A DNA stretch of 64,000 nucleotides from CADEFQ01 sp035433705 (GTDB lineage: Bacteria; Pseudomonadota; Gammaproteobacteria; Steroidobacterales; Steroidobacteraceae), in assembly GCA_035433705.1 (NCBI GenBank), contig DAORVK010000008.1, forward strand, positions 21,349-85,348, in the 5' to 3' direction. The notes beneath the pieces were generated by a model. The model ran no database searches. It was given only the letters and a program-made list of their open reading frames with translations, and was not told the DNA's origin. Position numbers and translations under genes: made by a program. Positions 53,613 through 62,079 of this stretch are shown one piece after another (the stretch's first letter is position 1; every line of letters starts with the position of its first letter).

Positions 53613-53948
53613 TCAGAAGGGCAGCTCGATCCGGCCCACGTGCCCGAGCAGCAGGAATCCGCTCACGAGCACCGTATTGAGCGCCCACGCGACCGTCAGC
53701 GCGCGCGCGATGTGGCCGTAGAGGGGGTTACCGACATTGAACGCGTTGCGCCAGACGGTGCGCATGATCCACGCCGTGTACAGCACGAAACCCGCCAGCA
53801 TCAGGGCAAGTGCGGGCGTATCGACAACGCGAAAGAGATAAAGGATCGAACCGAACAGCAGATGGCTCACGAGCACGCCATAAATCCAGAACACCTGCCA
53901 CAGCGGCGTGTGGCCCGGTGTTTCATCCAGGAGCCATGTCGTGACCAT
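53613..53948 (-). CDS. Small membrane protein linked to the TehA-like gene
   Basis: 111 residues with three hydrophobic helices (VFWIYGVLVSHLLFGSILYLF, ALALMLAGFVLYTAWIM and ALTVAWALNTVLVSGFLLLG). The ATG at 53948 follows a GGGTGGGA stretch; earlier starts would add an unlikely polar extension. It is not recognised by family. Its spacing to the TehA-like gene suggests the two are co-transcribed and may act together. Confidence 0.65.
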   Translation of the reverse strand: MVTTWLLDETPGHTPLWQVFWIYGVLVSHLLFGSILYLFRVVDTPALALMLAGFVLYTAWIMRTVWRNAFNVGNPLYGHIARALTVAWALNTVLVSGFLLLGHVGRIELPF

Positions 53949-54006
53949 GCGCCGTCCCACCCCTTTGAAACTGCTGTGCGAGCATACGACGACTCGGGCC
54001 GGCGTG

Positions 54007-54417
54007 TCAGCCGCGTTGCAGCTGAACGAGTTCGCCGTCGCGATCAATGGTGAGGAAGTTGGCGATGCGGCCCGCCTTGATCGACTCGACCATCATCCTG
54101 AGCGGGCCTGCGGCCTCGTCGCTGTTCGGTGCCACGCCGGCGCGACCGTCGAGCGTGGCGACGAAGAGGATGTCCCAGCGCGATATTGCCTCGCGTGATT
54201 CCGTCTTCAGTGCCTCGAACGACTGGATTTCCGCAGCGAGCTTGTCGACGCACACAACGGGATTCAACGCACCGCCCTCGCCACGCTCGAACGCGGCCCT
54301 CTCCTCTGCCCCGCTGTCACGCGGCAACTCGGCCACGGCGAACACGAGCAGCAATCGCTGCGGCTCCTGCTGGGAGCGCGCCGCGTCCAGCAGGTCACTG
54401 AAAGTCCGGATCGTCAT
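54007..54417 (-). CDS. Conserved hypothetical protein
   Basis: 136 residues, soluble. It reads MTIRTFSDLLDAARSQQEPQRLLLVFAVAELP ... GEGGALNPVVCVDKLAAEI ... ISRWDILFVATLDG ... MVESIKAGRIANFLTIDRDGE. Proteins of this pattern are widespread in proteobacteria and I recall some being labelled ribonucleotide reductase subunit alpha, a label this small protein cannot justify. No catalytic motif is seen. Function unknown. Confidence 0.65.
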   Translation of the reverse strand: MTIRTFSDLLDAARSQQEPQRLLLVFAVAELPRDSGAEERAAFERGEGGALNPVVCVDKLAAEIQSFEALKTESREAISRWDILFVATLDGRAGVAPNSDEAAGPLRMMVESIKAGRIANFLTIDRDGELVQLQRG

Positions 54418-54451
54418 GCTGCGTAGTGTACGCGACGCCGGCCAGGAGCTT

Positions 54452-55675
54452 TCAGGCCCGGATGAGATCTTGCGCGGGTCGCGCCATCGATGAGCCCGGG
54501 AACACGTCGGAGTCGAGCGCTGCAGAGGACACGCGCAGATGGTCGTGCAGCACGCCTTTCAGTACCGAGCGCAGATCGAGCGTGGGCGCCAGATCGCGTT
54601 GCTGGTAGAGAGCCCCCCTCGACAGGCCCGGCCAATCGGTCAGCATGCGCCCACCCAGGGCCGCTCCGCCCAGCACGAACGCCACCGTTGCGGTACCGTG
54701 GTCGGTGCCGCGCGTACCGTTCACTGCCGCCGTACGCCCGAATTCCGTGGCGAGCACCACCACGCTGCGCGGCCACGCCGCACCGAGCGCCTCCTTCAGT
54801 GCACGCAGCCCGGCATCGAGCGCGCCGAGGCGCGTCGCGAGCTGACCCTGCGCACCCCCTTCGTTGGCATGGGTGTCCCAGCCCGTGGTGTCGAGCATGG
54901 CGACTTGCAGGCCGTTCTCACGCGCAAGGAACGAACCGGCCGCCCGCATGGCTTCCAGGTAGCGAGCACCCGCCGCGCGCTGTGCCGTCTCCATCGAGGC
55001 CTCGCGAGCGACGTCGTCCGCGGCGAGCGCATCCGCAAGTCGCAGGGACAGCACCGGGTCGCGGGCATACAGGTCGGTGATGCGCGCGAGTGTATCGTCG
55101 TCGAGCGCTGGCAGGCGTGACGGCGACCACGATGCAACGGGCGCGGGGCCGCGCATCGCGAGCGGCAGATTCTGTCCGAGCGCGATGCCCGCTTCGCCGC
55201 GGGCCTCGTGAGCCCCGACGCGTGCGACTGCCGGCAAGGCGGCAAGCGCGCGATTGAGCCAGCCGGTCGCGAGCGCATGAGGTCGCACGCCGCCGTTCTC
55301 GAGCACATCCTGGCCATCGAAATGTGAACGTTCGCGGTACGGCGTCGCAACCGCGTGCGCGACCAGCAGCTCGCGCGCCTGCCAGCACTCGTGCAGAAAG
55401 CCGCAGTTCGGGTGCAGGGCGAAAGTCCCATCGAGGCGCAACCCGCCGTTCGCCGCGCCCGGTGGCGCGATGGCGAGCTCACGGCGCAGCCCGGCATACG
55501 CGGGATCACCATAGGGCGGCGCTGCCGCGAGACCATCGAGCGCACCGCGCAGCAGGATGAACACGAAGCGTGCGTCCGGCGCCGACGCAGCCCGTGCGAA
55601 GGCGAAGCGACTCACGAATGGCAGCGTCGCCGTAGCAGCGAGGAAGTTGCGGCGATCGATCGTCATGTGGTTCAT
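54452..55675 (-). CDS. Tat-exported DUF1501 protein
   Basis: 407 residues. A twin-arginine signal (IDRRNFLAATATLPFVSRFAFA) directs folded export. The body is a DUF1501 domain of the alkaline-phosphatase-like superfamily: FILLRGALDGLAAAPPYGD, ERSHFDGQDVLENGG, LDTTGWDTHANEGGAQG and ATEFGRTAAVNGTRGTDHG. Its ATG overlaps the stop of the DUF1800 gene (ATGA). The two families are almost always paired, but their role is not settled. Confidence 0.88.
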   Translation of the reverse strand: MNHMTIDRRNFLAATATLPFVSRFAFARAASAPDARFVFILLRGALDGLAAAPPYGDPAYAGLRRELAIAPPGAANGGLRLDGTFALHPNCGFLHECWQARELLVAHAVATPYRERSHFDGQDVLENGGVRPHALATGWLNRALAALPAVARVGAHEARGEAGIALGQNLPLAMRGPAPVASWSPSRLPALDDDTLARITDLYARDPVLSLRLADALAADDVAREASMETAQRAAGARYLEAMRAAGSFLARENGLQVAMLDTTGWDTHANEGGAQGQLATRLGALDAGLRALKEALGAAWPRSVVVLATEFGRTAAVNGTRGTDHGTATVAFVLGGAALGGRMLTDWPGLSRGALYQQRDLAPTLDLRSVLKGVLHDHLRVSSAALDSDVFPGSSMARPAQDLIRA

Positions 55676-57081
55676 CGACGCATGAACTCCGGAGCGGCGA
55701 GGAGGAGCGTGATGGCCTGCGCGCCGCTTGCGGCACGGGCGATGGCACGTGATGAGTCCGTCGTCAGGACGCCACCCAGGATTTCCGGAGCGATCCGCTG
55801 CGCATCGCGCCGGTCGCCGAGCCGCGTACCGACAACCTCGGCCCATTCGATGCGCTTGAGCAACGCGGACGCGCCATCCCAGTCGGCGGCGCGATCGGGC
55901 CAGCCTGCTGGCGAGCCCGGTGACCAGGTGCGCTGACCCAGAAGCTCCTGGGCGATGAGGCCCGCACGCTGGTCGCCAGGCGGCAGGTCGAGGCCGCGAA
56001 AGGCTGAGTGGATGTAGTCCGCCGGAGTCTTGTACTTCGCGAGCGGCGTCGCCCAGGCCTCGGGCGAATCGATCAGCGCGCGGTACACGGACACGAGATC
56101 GCCATCGTGCTGCCGAAACGCCGTTGCGAGCCGCGCGATGGCCTCCGCAGGTGGATCATCCGCGATGAAATGGCGCGCGAGCTTCCCTGCCAGGTGATCG
56201 GCGGTTGCGGGGTGGCGTGCGAGATCACGCAGCGCAGCGGCGCCCTGTTCGTATCCGGCTTGCGCGTAGCGTTTGCCGAGGAGCTGCTGCGCACCCGGCT
56301 CATGGAGCTCGGCGCGAAAGCGGAAGTGGCCCGGGTCTCCCGCGGCGAGTCGCCCCTGCCCGCCGCCGATCGACCAGCCCGTGATCATGCGGGCAAAGCC
56401 CGTCACGTCCGCCTGTGTGTAGCCGCCATTCACGCCGAGTGTGTGCAGCTCGAGGATCTCGCGCGCAAGGTTTTCGTTGAGTCCGGGGTCGCGACGGCGA
56501 CGCGCGGCCGATGCGCGGCGCGCGAGCGGCGAGCCGGGGCCTGCCGACTGGATGTTGTCGAGATAAAGAAGCATTGCCGGGTGCCGCTCGACCGCGAACA
56601 GGAGATCCTCGAAGCGCCCGAGCACGTGCGGGCGGATCGCTTCCCGCTCGTACGCGCCCGCCACGCCGAGTACGGCCAACTTGTCGACCGACACGGCGAA
56701 GTGGTTGGCCCAGAAGTGCACGAGCCGCTCGACGAAGGGCCGGTCGCTTGCGACTGCCGCAGTGAAGCGCGCCCGCACCTCGGCAACATAGAGCGGCCGA
56801 TAGTAGGCGCCCAGACCCTGTGCGATCCGCGATGCCGCGCCCTGCTCAGCCCCGGATTTCGCGCCTTGCCGCTTCGCTTCGCGCAGCTTCGCGGCCTGGG
56901 AAAGAATTGCGCTCGAGCTCTCGAGCGCACTGGCCCCCGCGAGGGCCGGGGCATCTCCGCCCAGCTGTGCGCGCAACCATCCCCGGGGCTCGGGTGCCGC
57001 CCGCGCGAGTTCGCCCGGCCGGGCGCCGAGCCCGAAACGGTTGGTCGCGATCGCGGCGGCAACGGTATCGGCCATGCTCAT
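55672..57081 (-). CDS. DUF1800 protein
   Basis: 469 residues. AIATNRFGLGARPGELARA at the start, FVERLVHFWANHFAVSVDK, LNENLAREILELHTLGVNGGYTQADV and GARFAA-type helical blocks belong to DUF1800, which pairs with DUF1501. No clear signal peptide is visible from any of the three in-frame ATG codons at 57090-57075; 57081 is chosen without strong evidence. It is divergent from polA, with 70 bases between. Confidence 0.85.
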   Translation of the reverse strand: MSMADTVAAAIATNRFGLGARPGELARAAPEPRGWLRAQLGGDAPALAGASALESSSAILSQAAKLREAKRQGAKSGAEQGAASRIAQGLGAYYRPLYVAEVRARFTAAVASDRPFVERLVHFWANHFAVSVDKLAVLGVAGAYEREAIRPHVLGRFEDLLFAVERHPAMLLYLDNIQSAGPGSPLARRASAARRRRDPGLNENLAREILELHTLGVNGGYTQADVTGFARMITGWSIGGGQGRLAAGDPGHFRFRAELHEPGAQQLLGKRYAQAGYEQGAAALRDLARHPATADHLAGKLARHFIADDPPAEAIARLATAFRQHDGDLVSVYRALIDSPEAWATPLAKYKTPADYIHSAFRGLDLPPGDQRAGLIAQELLGQRTWSPGSPAGWPDRAADWDGASALLKRIEWAEVVGTRLGDRRDAQRIAPEILGGVLTTDSSRAIARAASGAQAITLLLAAPEFMRR

Positions 57082-57151
57082 GCAACGCATTGGACCGCGC
57101 GGGGTTTACTTCGTGCCATTCCGGTCGTGTTCTGCAAGACTCCACCCTCCA

Positions 57152-59935
57152 ATGAACGCCCCGCCCGACATCGTCCTCGTCGACGGCTCCTCGTATCTGT
57201 ACCGCGCATTCCACGCGCTGCCGCCGCTCACAAGTTCGCGCGGCGAACCGACCGGCGCGCTGCTCGGCGTGCTGAACATGCTCCTCAAGTTCCTGAAGGA
57301 TTACGCACCGCCACGCATCGCCGTCGTGTTCGACGCGCCCGGAAGGACATTTCGCGACGATCTGTACACCGAGTACAAGGCACACCGTCCGCCGATGCCG
57401 GATGACCTGCGCGTCCAGACCGGGCCGTTGCTCGAGGCCGTGCGGGCCCTCGGACTGCCTGTGCTGCGCGTTGCGGGCGTCGAGGCCGACGACGTGATCG
57501 GCACCCTCGCGAAGCGCAGTGTGGAACGGGGCTGGCGTGTGCTGATCTCGACGGGCGACAAGGACATGGCGCAGCTCGTCGACGGCAACGTGTCGCTCAT
57601 CAATACAATGTCGAACACCGTACTCGACCGCGCGGGCGTGAAGGCGAAATTCGACGTCTACCCCGAGCAGATGGTCGACTATCTCGCGCTCGTCGGAGAC
57701 AGTTCGGACAACATCCCCGGCATCGACAAGGTGGGCCCGAAGACGGCAGCGAAATGGCTCGAGCGCTTCCGCTCGCTCGACGGCATCATCGAGAACGCCA
57801 GCGGGATCGAAGGCAAGGTCGGCGAGAACCTGCGCACGGGGCTCGCCACGCTCGAGCTGTCGCGTCAGCTTGCAACGATACGCACGGATGTCGGCCTTGC
57901 GGAGAGCCCTGAGGACCTCGTGCGAGGCGAGCCATGCGCGGAAGAGTTGCGTACGCTCTACACCCGCTACGAGTTGCGCAGCCTCCTGCGTCAGCTCGAC
58001 GGCAGCGGGCCTGACGATGCCGCGGGCGGCGCTGCCGCGACGAAGGTTCCGACCGCGCCGCGCATCATTTCCTCGCCGGCAGAATCGAGCCCCGATGCGC
58101 CCGCCCTGGCGCCGCCGGTAGTCGCTGCAAGGCGCTACGAGACAATTGCAGGCGAGGCCGATCTCGAGCGCTGGCTCGCCGCGCTGACCGCTGCCGAAGT
58201 CTTCGCATTCGATACGGAAACGACGAGCATCGAGTACATGAAGGCCGAGATCGTGGGCGTCTCGTTCGCGATCGAGCCCGGCCACGCGGCCTATGTGCCG
58301 CTCGCACACGATTACGCGGGCGCTCCGCCGCAACTCGATCGCGCCGCGACCCTCGCGCGCCTGGCACCCCTGCTCGAGGACCCCGCGCGGGGAAAGATCG
58401 GCCATCATCTGAAGTACGACGCGCACGTGCTCGCGAACCACGGCATCACGCTTGCCGGCATCCGCTACGACACGATGCTCGAATCGTACGTCTGGAACAG
58501 CGTCGCGACACGTCACGACATGGACTCCGCGGCCGGGCGCTATCTGGGCCTGCAGACGATCCACTATGAGGACGTCGCCGGCAAGGGCGCCAAGCAGATC
58601 AGCTTCAACCAGGTGCCGGTCGATCGCGCCGCGGAATATGCGGCTGAGGATGCCGATGTCACACTGCGCCTGCATCGCACGCTGTGGCCCGCGATCGAGG
58701 CCGTGCCGACACTCGAGCGCGTGTACACGACGATCGAGCAACCGCTCGTGCCGGTGCTGTTCGCGATGGAACACACGGGCGTGCTGCTCGACCCCGTGAA
58801 GTTGCAGGAGCAGAGCCGGGAACTCGCCGCGCGGCTCGTCGAGATCGAGGCCGCGGCGCAGCGCGAGGCGGGACAGCCCTTCAATCTTGACTCGCCGAAG
58901 CAACTGCAGTTCGTGCTGTTCGAGAAGCTCGGGATTGCGCCACTGCGCAAGACGCCTACGGGGCAGCCCTCGACCGCGGAAGACGTGCTCGAGGAGCTCG
59001 CTGCCGGACATGCGCTGCCGCGACTCATCCTCGACTACCGCGGACTCGCGAAGCTGCGTTCGACCTACACGGAGAAGCTGCCCGAACAGGTCAATCCGCG
59101 CACCGGACGCGTGCACACGTCCTATCACCAGGCCGTCGCGCAGACGGGCCGGCTCTCATCGACCGACCCGAACCTGCAGAACATCCCGATCCGCACGCCC
59201 GAGGGCCGGCGCATCCGCCAGGCGTTCATCGCGCCCGCCGGCCATGTGCTGATGGCGGCCGACTACTCGCAGATCGAGCTGCGCATCATGGCGCATCTTT
59301 CGGATGATGCAGGACTGCTCGCGGCGTTCGCGGCGGGGGAGGACGTGCACCGGGCGACGGCGGCGGAGGTGTTCGGCGTAGCGCCGGGCGCCGTGAGCAG
59401 CGACCAGCGTCGCTCGGCGAAAGCAATCAACTTCGGGCTGATTTACGGCATGTCCGCCTTCGGCCTCGCGCGCCAGCTCGGCATCGACCGCGGTGCCGCG
59501 CAGCAGTATGTCCACCGCTACTTTGAACGCTACCCCGGCGTGAAGCGCTACATGGACGACACACGCGAGCGCGCCAGGCGGGACGGCTATGTCGAGACCG
59601 TGATGGGGCGGCGCCTGTACCTGCCCGACATCCGTTCGCGCAACAAGCAGCTGCAGCAGTACGCCGAGCGCAGCGCGATCAACGCGCCGATGCAGGGCAC
59701 TGCCGCCGACATCATCAAGCGTGCGATGATCGACGTGCACGCGTGGTGCGTCGCCGAGCGCCCGCCCGCCCGGCTCATCATGCAGGTGCACGATGAGCTC
59801 GTGCTCGAGGTGCGTGCAGACGCGGTGACGCAAGTTGGCGACAGGCTGCGCCGCTGCATGACGGAAGCTGCCAATCTGAAGGTGTCGCTGAAAGTAGACA
59901 TCGGCACGGGAGCAAATTGGGACGAAGCGCACTGA
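57152..59935 (+). CDS. polA: DNA polymerase I
   Basis: 927 residues, as in E. coli (928). The 5'-nuclease domain is residues 1 to about 300 (VDGSSYLYRAFHALPPL, GVEADDVIGTLAKR, GDSSDNIPGIDKVGPKTA). The proofreading domain starts near residue 340 with FAFDTETTS (D354, E356), so 3'-5' exonuclease activity should be kept. The polymerase domain includes motif A (AADYSQIELRIMAHL, Asp near 704), the RRSAKAINFGLIYGMS helix and motif C (MQVHDELVLEV, Asp 881). It fills gaps and removes RNA primers. The ATG at 57152 matches the family start. Confidence 0.97.
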   Translation: MNAPPDIVLVDGSSYLYRAFHALPPLTSSRGEPTGALLGVLNMLLKFLKDYAPPRIAVVFDAPGRTFRDDLYTEYKAHRPPMPDDLRVQTGPLLEAVRALGLPVLRVAGVEADDVIGTLAKRSVERGWRVLISTGDKDMAQLVDGNVSLINTMSNTVLDRAGVKAKFDVYPEQMVDYLALVGDSSDNIPGIDKVGPKTAAKWLERFRSLDGIIENASGIEGKVGENLRTGLATLELSRQLATIRTDVGLAESPEDLVRGEPCAEELRTLYTRYELRSLLRQLDGSGPDDAAGGAAATKVPTAPRIISSPAESSPDAPALAPPVVAARRYETIAGEADLERWLAALTAAEVFAFDTETTSIEYMKAEIVGVSFAIEPGHAAYVPLAHDYAGAPPQLDRAATLARLAPLLEDPARGKIGHHLKYDAHVLANHGITLAGIRYDTMLESYVWNSVATRHDMDSAAGRYLGLQTIHYEDVAGKGAKQISFNQVPVDRAAEYAAEDADVTLRLHRTLWPAIEAVPTLERVYTTIEQPLVPVLFAMEHTGVLLDPVKLQEQSRELAARLVEIEAAAQREAGQPFNLDSPKQLQFVLFEKLGIAPLRKTPTGQPSTAEDVLEELAAGHALPRLILDYRGLAKLRSTYTEKLPEQVNPRTGRVHTSYHQAVAQTGRLSSTDPNLQNIPIRTPEGRRIRQAFIAPAGHVLMAADYSQIELRIMAHLSDDAGLLAAFAAGEDVHRATAAEVFGVAPGAVSSDQRRSAKAINFGLIYGMSAFGLARQLGIDRGAAQQYVHRYFERYPGVKRYMDDTRERARRDGYVETVMGRRLYLPDIRSRNKQLQQYAERSAINAPMQGTAADIIKRAMIDVHAWCVAERPPARLIMQVHDELVLEVRADAVTQVGDRLRRCMTEAANLKVSLKVDIGTGANWDEAH

Positions 59936-59946
59936 GCCGGTAGAAT
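59917..59946 (+). promoter_or_regulatory. Promoter of the outer-membrane barrel gene
   Basis: TTGGGA (59917-59922) and TAGAAT (59941-59946) are spaced by 18 bases, overlapping the end of polA. Transcription would start near 59953; a GAGGAGTGACCC ribosome site precedes the ATG at 59991. Confidence 0.55.
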
Positions 59947-59990
59947 GGGGGCTCAAGGCTTGTCTTGTGTTTCGTCACGAGGAGTGACCC

Positions 59991-60527
59991 ATGCTTCGTA
60001 AACTTCTGATGCCCGCGTGCGCGCTATCGCTTTGTGCAGGCAGCGCTGTCGCTGCGGACAACGGCTTCTATCTCGGTGCGGCCGTCAGCCAGTCGCAGAT
60101 CGACGGCTTCGGCGGCAATATCGACCTCGACGACACCGGCTACAAGGTGATCGCAGGGTTCCGTCCGCTCGACGTGTTTGCGGTGGAAGTGAACTACATG
60201 GACCTCGGCAGCGACAGCGCCACGCTCGGCGCGGCGAGGTTCAACGCCGAGGCGACTGCACTCGCCGGCTTCGGCATGCTGATGCTGCCGCTGCCGCTGG
60301 TCGACCTCTACGTGAAGGCCGGCGTCGCCTACTGGGAGACGAAAGGAAGCTTGTCGTCGATCACCGTGAGCCGGTTCAAGGACGATGGCACGGAATTCGC
60401 CTACGGGGCCGGCGTGCAGGCCCATTTCGGCAGCCTCGGGGCGCGGCTCGAGTACGAGTCGTTCGACATCGAGGACACCAACGGCATCGACCTCTTCTCC
60501 CTGGGCCTGACCTGGACTTTCCTGTGA
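59991..60527 (+). CDS. Small outer-membrane beta-barrel protein
   Basis: 178 residues with a signal peptide (cleavage after SAVA, residue 21). The mature part starts ADNGFYLGAAVSQSQIDGFG and ends LFSLGLTWTFL with a terminal Phe-Leu, and shows alternating hydrophobic residues of an eight-stranded barrel of the OmpA-N/opacity type. It has its own promoter and a good ribosome site. It sits between polA and engB, an interval that in enterobacteria and pseudomonads carries a small RNA. Function unknown. Confidence 0.8.
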   Translation: MLRKLLMPACALSLCAGSAVAADNGFYLGAAVSQSQIDGFGGNIDLDDTGYKVIAGFRPLDVFAVEVNYMDLGSDSATLGAARFNAEATALAGFGMLMLPLPLVDLYVKAGVAYWETKGSLSSITVSRFKDDGTEFAYGAGVQAHFGSLGARLEYESFDIEDTNGIDLFSLGLTWTFL

Positions 60528-60554
60528 GGACTGCGGAACCATTCCGGGAGAGGG

Positions 60555-60683
60555 TCCTCTAACTCTTTGAGCGCCTCGAGCGCTCCCCGCTTCCCTCCCT
60601 GAGCGGGCAAGGCCCGGATGCAAGAGACCTGTGCCGGGTAGTCGGCCGCGACAGACTGGATTCCCAGCCTGCCGCGGCCTTTT
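60555..60683 (+). ncRNA. Candidate small RNA in the polA-engB interval
   Basis: Four successive stem-loops end in a terminator: GAGCGC/GCGCTC (60569-60585), CCCGCT/AGCGGG (60586-60607), CCCGG/CCGGG (60613-60638) and the terminator stem (60644-60679). The second loop is TCCCTCCCTG, a C/U-rich stretch that could pair with Shine-Dalgarno sequences, as in several known anti-SD small RNAs. The place between polA and engB is that of Spot 42 in E. coli and ErsA in Pseudomonas. No convincing promoter is seen, so it may be cut from the mRNA of the barrel gene. The 5' end is approximate. Confidence 0.45.
60644..60683 (+). terminator. Rho-independent terminator
   Basis: GGCCGCG (60644-60650) pairs with CGCGGCC (60673-60679); the stem continues inward through CAG/CTG and CTGG/CCAG with two mismatches and a four-base loop, and TTTT follows at 60680. 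It ends the barrel-gene transcript and the candidate small RNA. Confidence 0.8.
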
Positions 60684-60693
60684 ACTTGATACC

Positions 60694-60775
60694 TGGTGCC
60701 GGGATTTCGGTTATTCGGTTATTGGGCGCGCGGCACCGCACGCCCAATAACCGAATAACCGAAATCCCGGCACCA
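60694..60775. repeat. Long palindromic element, copy 2
   Basis: Perfect 35-base arms (60694-60728 and 60741-60775) around a 12-base loop. Outer ends TGGTGCCGGG and CCCGGCACCA are the same as in the copy at 28319-28391; the arms differ by one base (A for T after CCGGG), by one repaired mismatch and near the loop. It lies between the terminator and the end of engB. Both copies sit in intergenic DNA. Confidence 0.8.
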
Positions 60776-60780
60776 ATTCT

Positions 60781-61356
60781 TCACAGCATGGCGAGCAGGG
60801 CGCGCTGCGCCTCCGGCACCCCGGCTCCCGAGTGCGCGGACAGAAGCTGCGCCGTTGCGCGCCCTGCGAGTTGCCTCTCGGCGGCAACGAGCACAGCGCG
60901 GGCCTCGTTGCGAGTGAGCTTGTCGGCTTTGGTCAGGAGCACGTGTACACGGCGCTCGGCCGGGCCTGCCCAAGCCATCAAGCCCTCGTCCTCCTCGGCC
61001 ATGCCGCGCCGCGCATCCACGATGAGAAAGAGTCCGCGCAATGACTGCCGCGCGCGCAGCCGATCGATGAGCGGCGCCCACTTCGCACGCTCCGCGGGGG
61101 GCGCGCTCGCGTAGCCATAGCCCGGCAGATCAACGATCCGCTGCCCGGGCGCCAGTTCGAAATAGTTGAGGAGGCGCGTCTGCCCCGGCGTCTTGCTCGT
61201 GCGCGCGAGCGCCTTGCGCTGCGTGAGCGCATTGATCGCGCTCGACTTGCCGGCGTTCGACCGTCCGGCAAAAGCCACCTCTGCACCCTCGTCGGGCGGA
61301 AACTGCGCGGGCGCGGCCACACTCAGCATGAAATGGACAGTCGGGAAGCGGCTCAC
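60781..61356 (-). CDS. engB: EngB (YihA/YsxC), ribosome-assembly GTPase
   Basis: 191 residues. G1 is FAGRSNAGKSSAINAL, the switch region is TSKTPGQTRLLNYFEL, G3 is DLPGYGYA, G4 is LTKADKL and G5 is SAHSGAG. It binds GTP and is needed for assembly of the large ribosomal subunit. The GTG at 61356 is chosen because GAGGAG precedes it at good spacing and it gives MSRFPTVHFMLSVAAP, parallel to the E. coli start (THFVMSAP). The neighbour polA is conserved synteny. Confidence 0.92.
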   Translation of the reverse strand: MSRFPTVHFMLSVAAPAQFPPDEGAEVAFAGRSNAGKSSAINALTQRKALARTSKTPGQTRLLNYFELAPGQRIVDLPGYGYASAPPAERAKWAPLIDRLRARQSLRGLFLIVDARRGMAEEDEGLMAWAGPAERRVHVLLTKADKLTRNEARAVLVAAERQLAGRATAQLLSAHSGAGVPEAQRALLAML

Positions 61357-61375
61357 GGGACTCCTCGCGGAAGTG

Positions 61376-61385
61376 TACAATTTTA
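61376..61385. promoter_or_regulatory. Overlapping divergent -10 elements of engB and cytochrome c4
   Basis: TACAAT (61376-61381, rightward) and TAAAAT (61385-61380, leftward) overlap in the short region between the divergent genes. Neither has a clear -35. The two promoters would compete for polymerase. Confidence 0.45.
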
Positions 61386-61414
61386 AGGTTATGCGACCTG
61401 GAGCTGTCAGCAGA

Positions 61415-62062
61415 ATGAGAAAGAATTTGGCCCCCCTTGCCGCCCTGGCTCTCGCCGCCACCCTGCCCGCGGCCTACGCCGAAGGCTCGGCCGATGCCGG
61501 CGCCGCCAAGGCGGGCGTCTGCATGGCCTGCCATGGCCCGAGCGGCAACAGTACAAACCCCGAATGGCCGAATCTCGCCGGCCAGAACGCCGCGTACATT
61601 GCGGAGCAGCTGACGCAGTTTCGCGCCGGTCAGCGAAGCGCAACACCGAACGCGATGGTCATGACCGCGCAAGCTGCCGCGCTCAGTGATGAGGACATTG
61701 CCGACCTCGGCGCGTATTTCGCGACGCAGACTCCGTCGGGCCTCGAAGCCGATCCGTCCTACTGGAAGGCGGGCGAGGCACTCTACCGCGGCGGTGACAA
61801 GGCGCGCGAGCTGCCCGCCTGCATGGCCTGCCATGGCCCGGTCGGCCGCGGCAACCCGGCAGCCGCTTATCCAGCCTTGCGTGCGCAGCACTCGGTCTAT
61901 ACGGCGCAGCAGCTCACCGAGTACGCGAACGCTGCGCGCTACAAAGACGCCGCCGGCGCGAGCCACGATACGAAGAATGCCCACATGATGGAAACGATCG
62001 CGAAGCAGCTCACTGCGGAGGACATCCGCAATCTCGCCTCGTACATCCAGGGCATGCGTTGA
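61415..62062 (+). CDS. Cytochrome c4
   Basis: 215 residues. The signal peptide (MRKNLAPLAALALAATLPAAYA) is followed by two class I haem c domains with CMACHGPSGNS and CMACHGPVGRGN; both have downstream Met ligands expected in the NAMVMTAQA and NAHMMETIA segments. It is a periplasmic dihaem electron carrier, often an electron donor to terminal oxidases. The ATG at 61415 gives a clean signal peptide; 61391 would add eight residues. The polA-engB-c4-dsbA order is common in gammaproteobacteria. Confidence 0.93.
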   Translation: MRKNLAPLAALALAATLPAAYAEGSADAGAAKAGVCMACHGPSGNSTNPEWPNLAGQNAAYIAEQLTQFRAGQRSATPNAMVMTAQAAALSDEDIADLGAYFATQTPSGLEADPSYWKAGEALYRGGDKARELPACMACHGPVGRGNPAAAYPALRAQHSVYTAQQLTEYANAARYKDAAGASHDTKNAHMMETIAKQLTAEDIRNLASYIQGMR

Positions 62063-62079
62063 CCGCGAGGTTGCTTCCC

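Noticed and set aside
54007..54417. Ribonucleotide reductase subunit
   Set aside because: Homologues sometimes carry that name, but 136 residues with no radical or nucleotide-binding motif cannot support it.
60528..60690. 6S RNA or a tRNA-like gene in the polA-engB interval
   Set aside because: No long closing stem with a central bubble as in 6S RNA, and no cloverleaf; a multi-hairpin small RNA with terminator fits better.
60686..61114. A 142-codon plus-strand frame starting in the second palindrome
   Set aside because: It runs antisense through engB, and its first residues come from the palindromic repeat.
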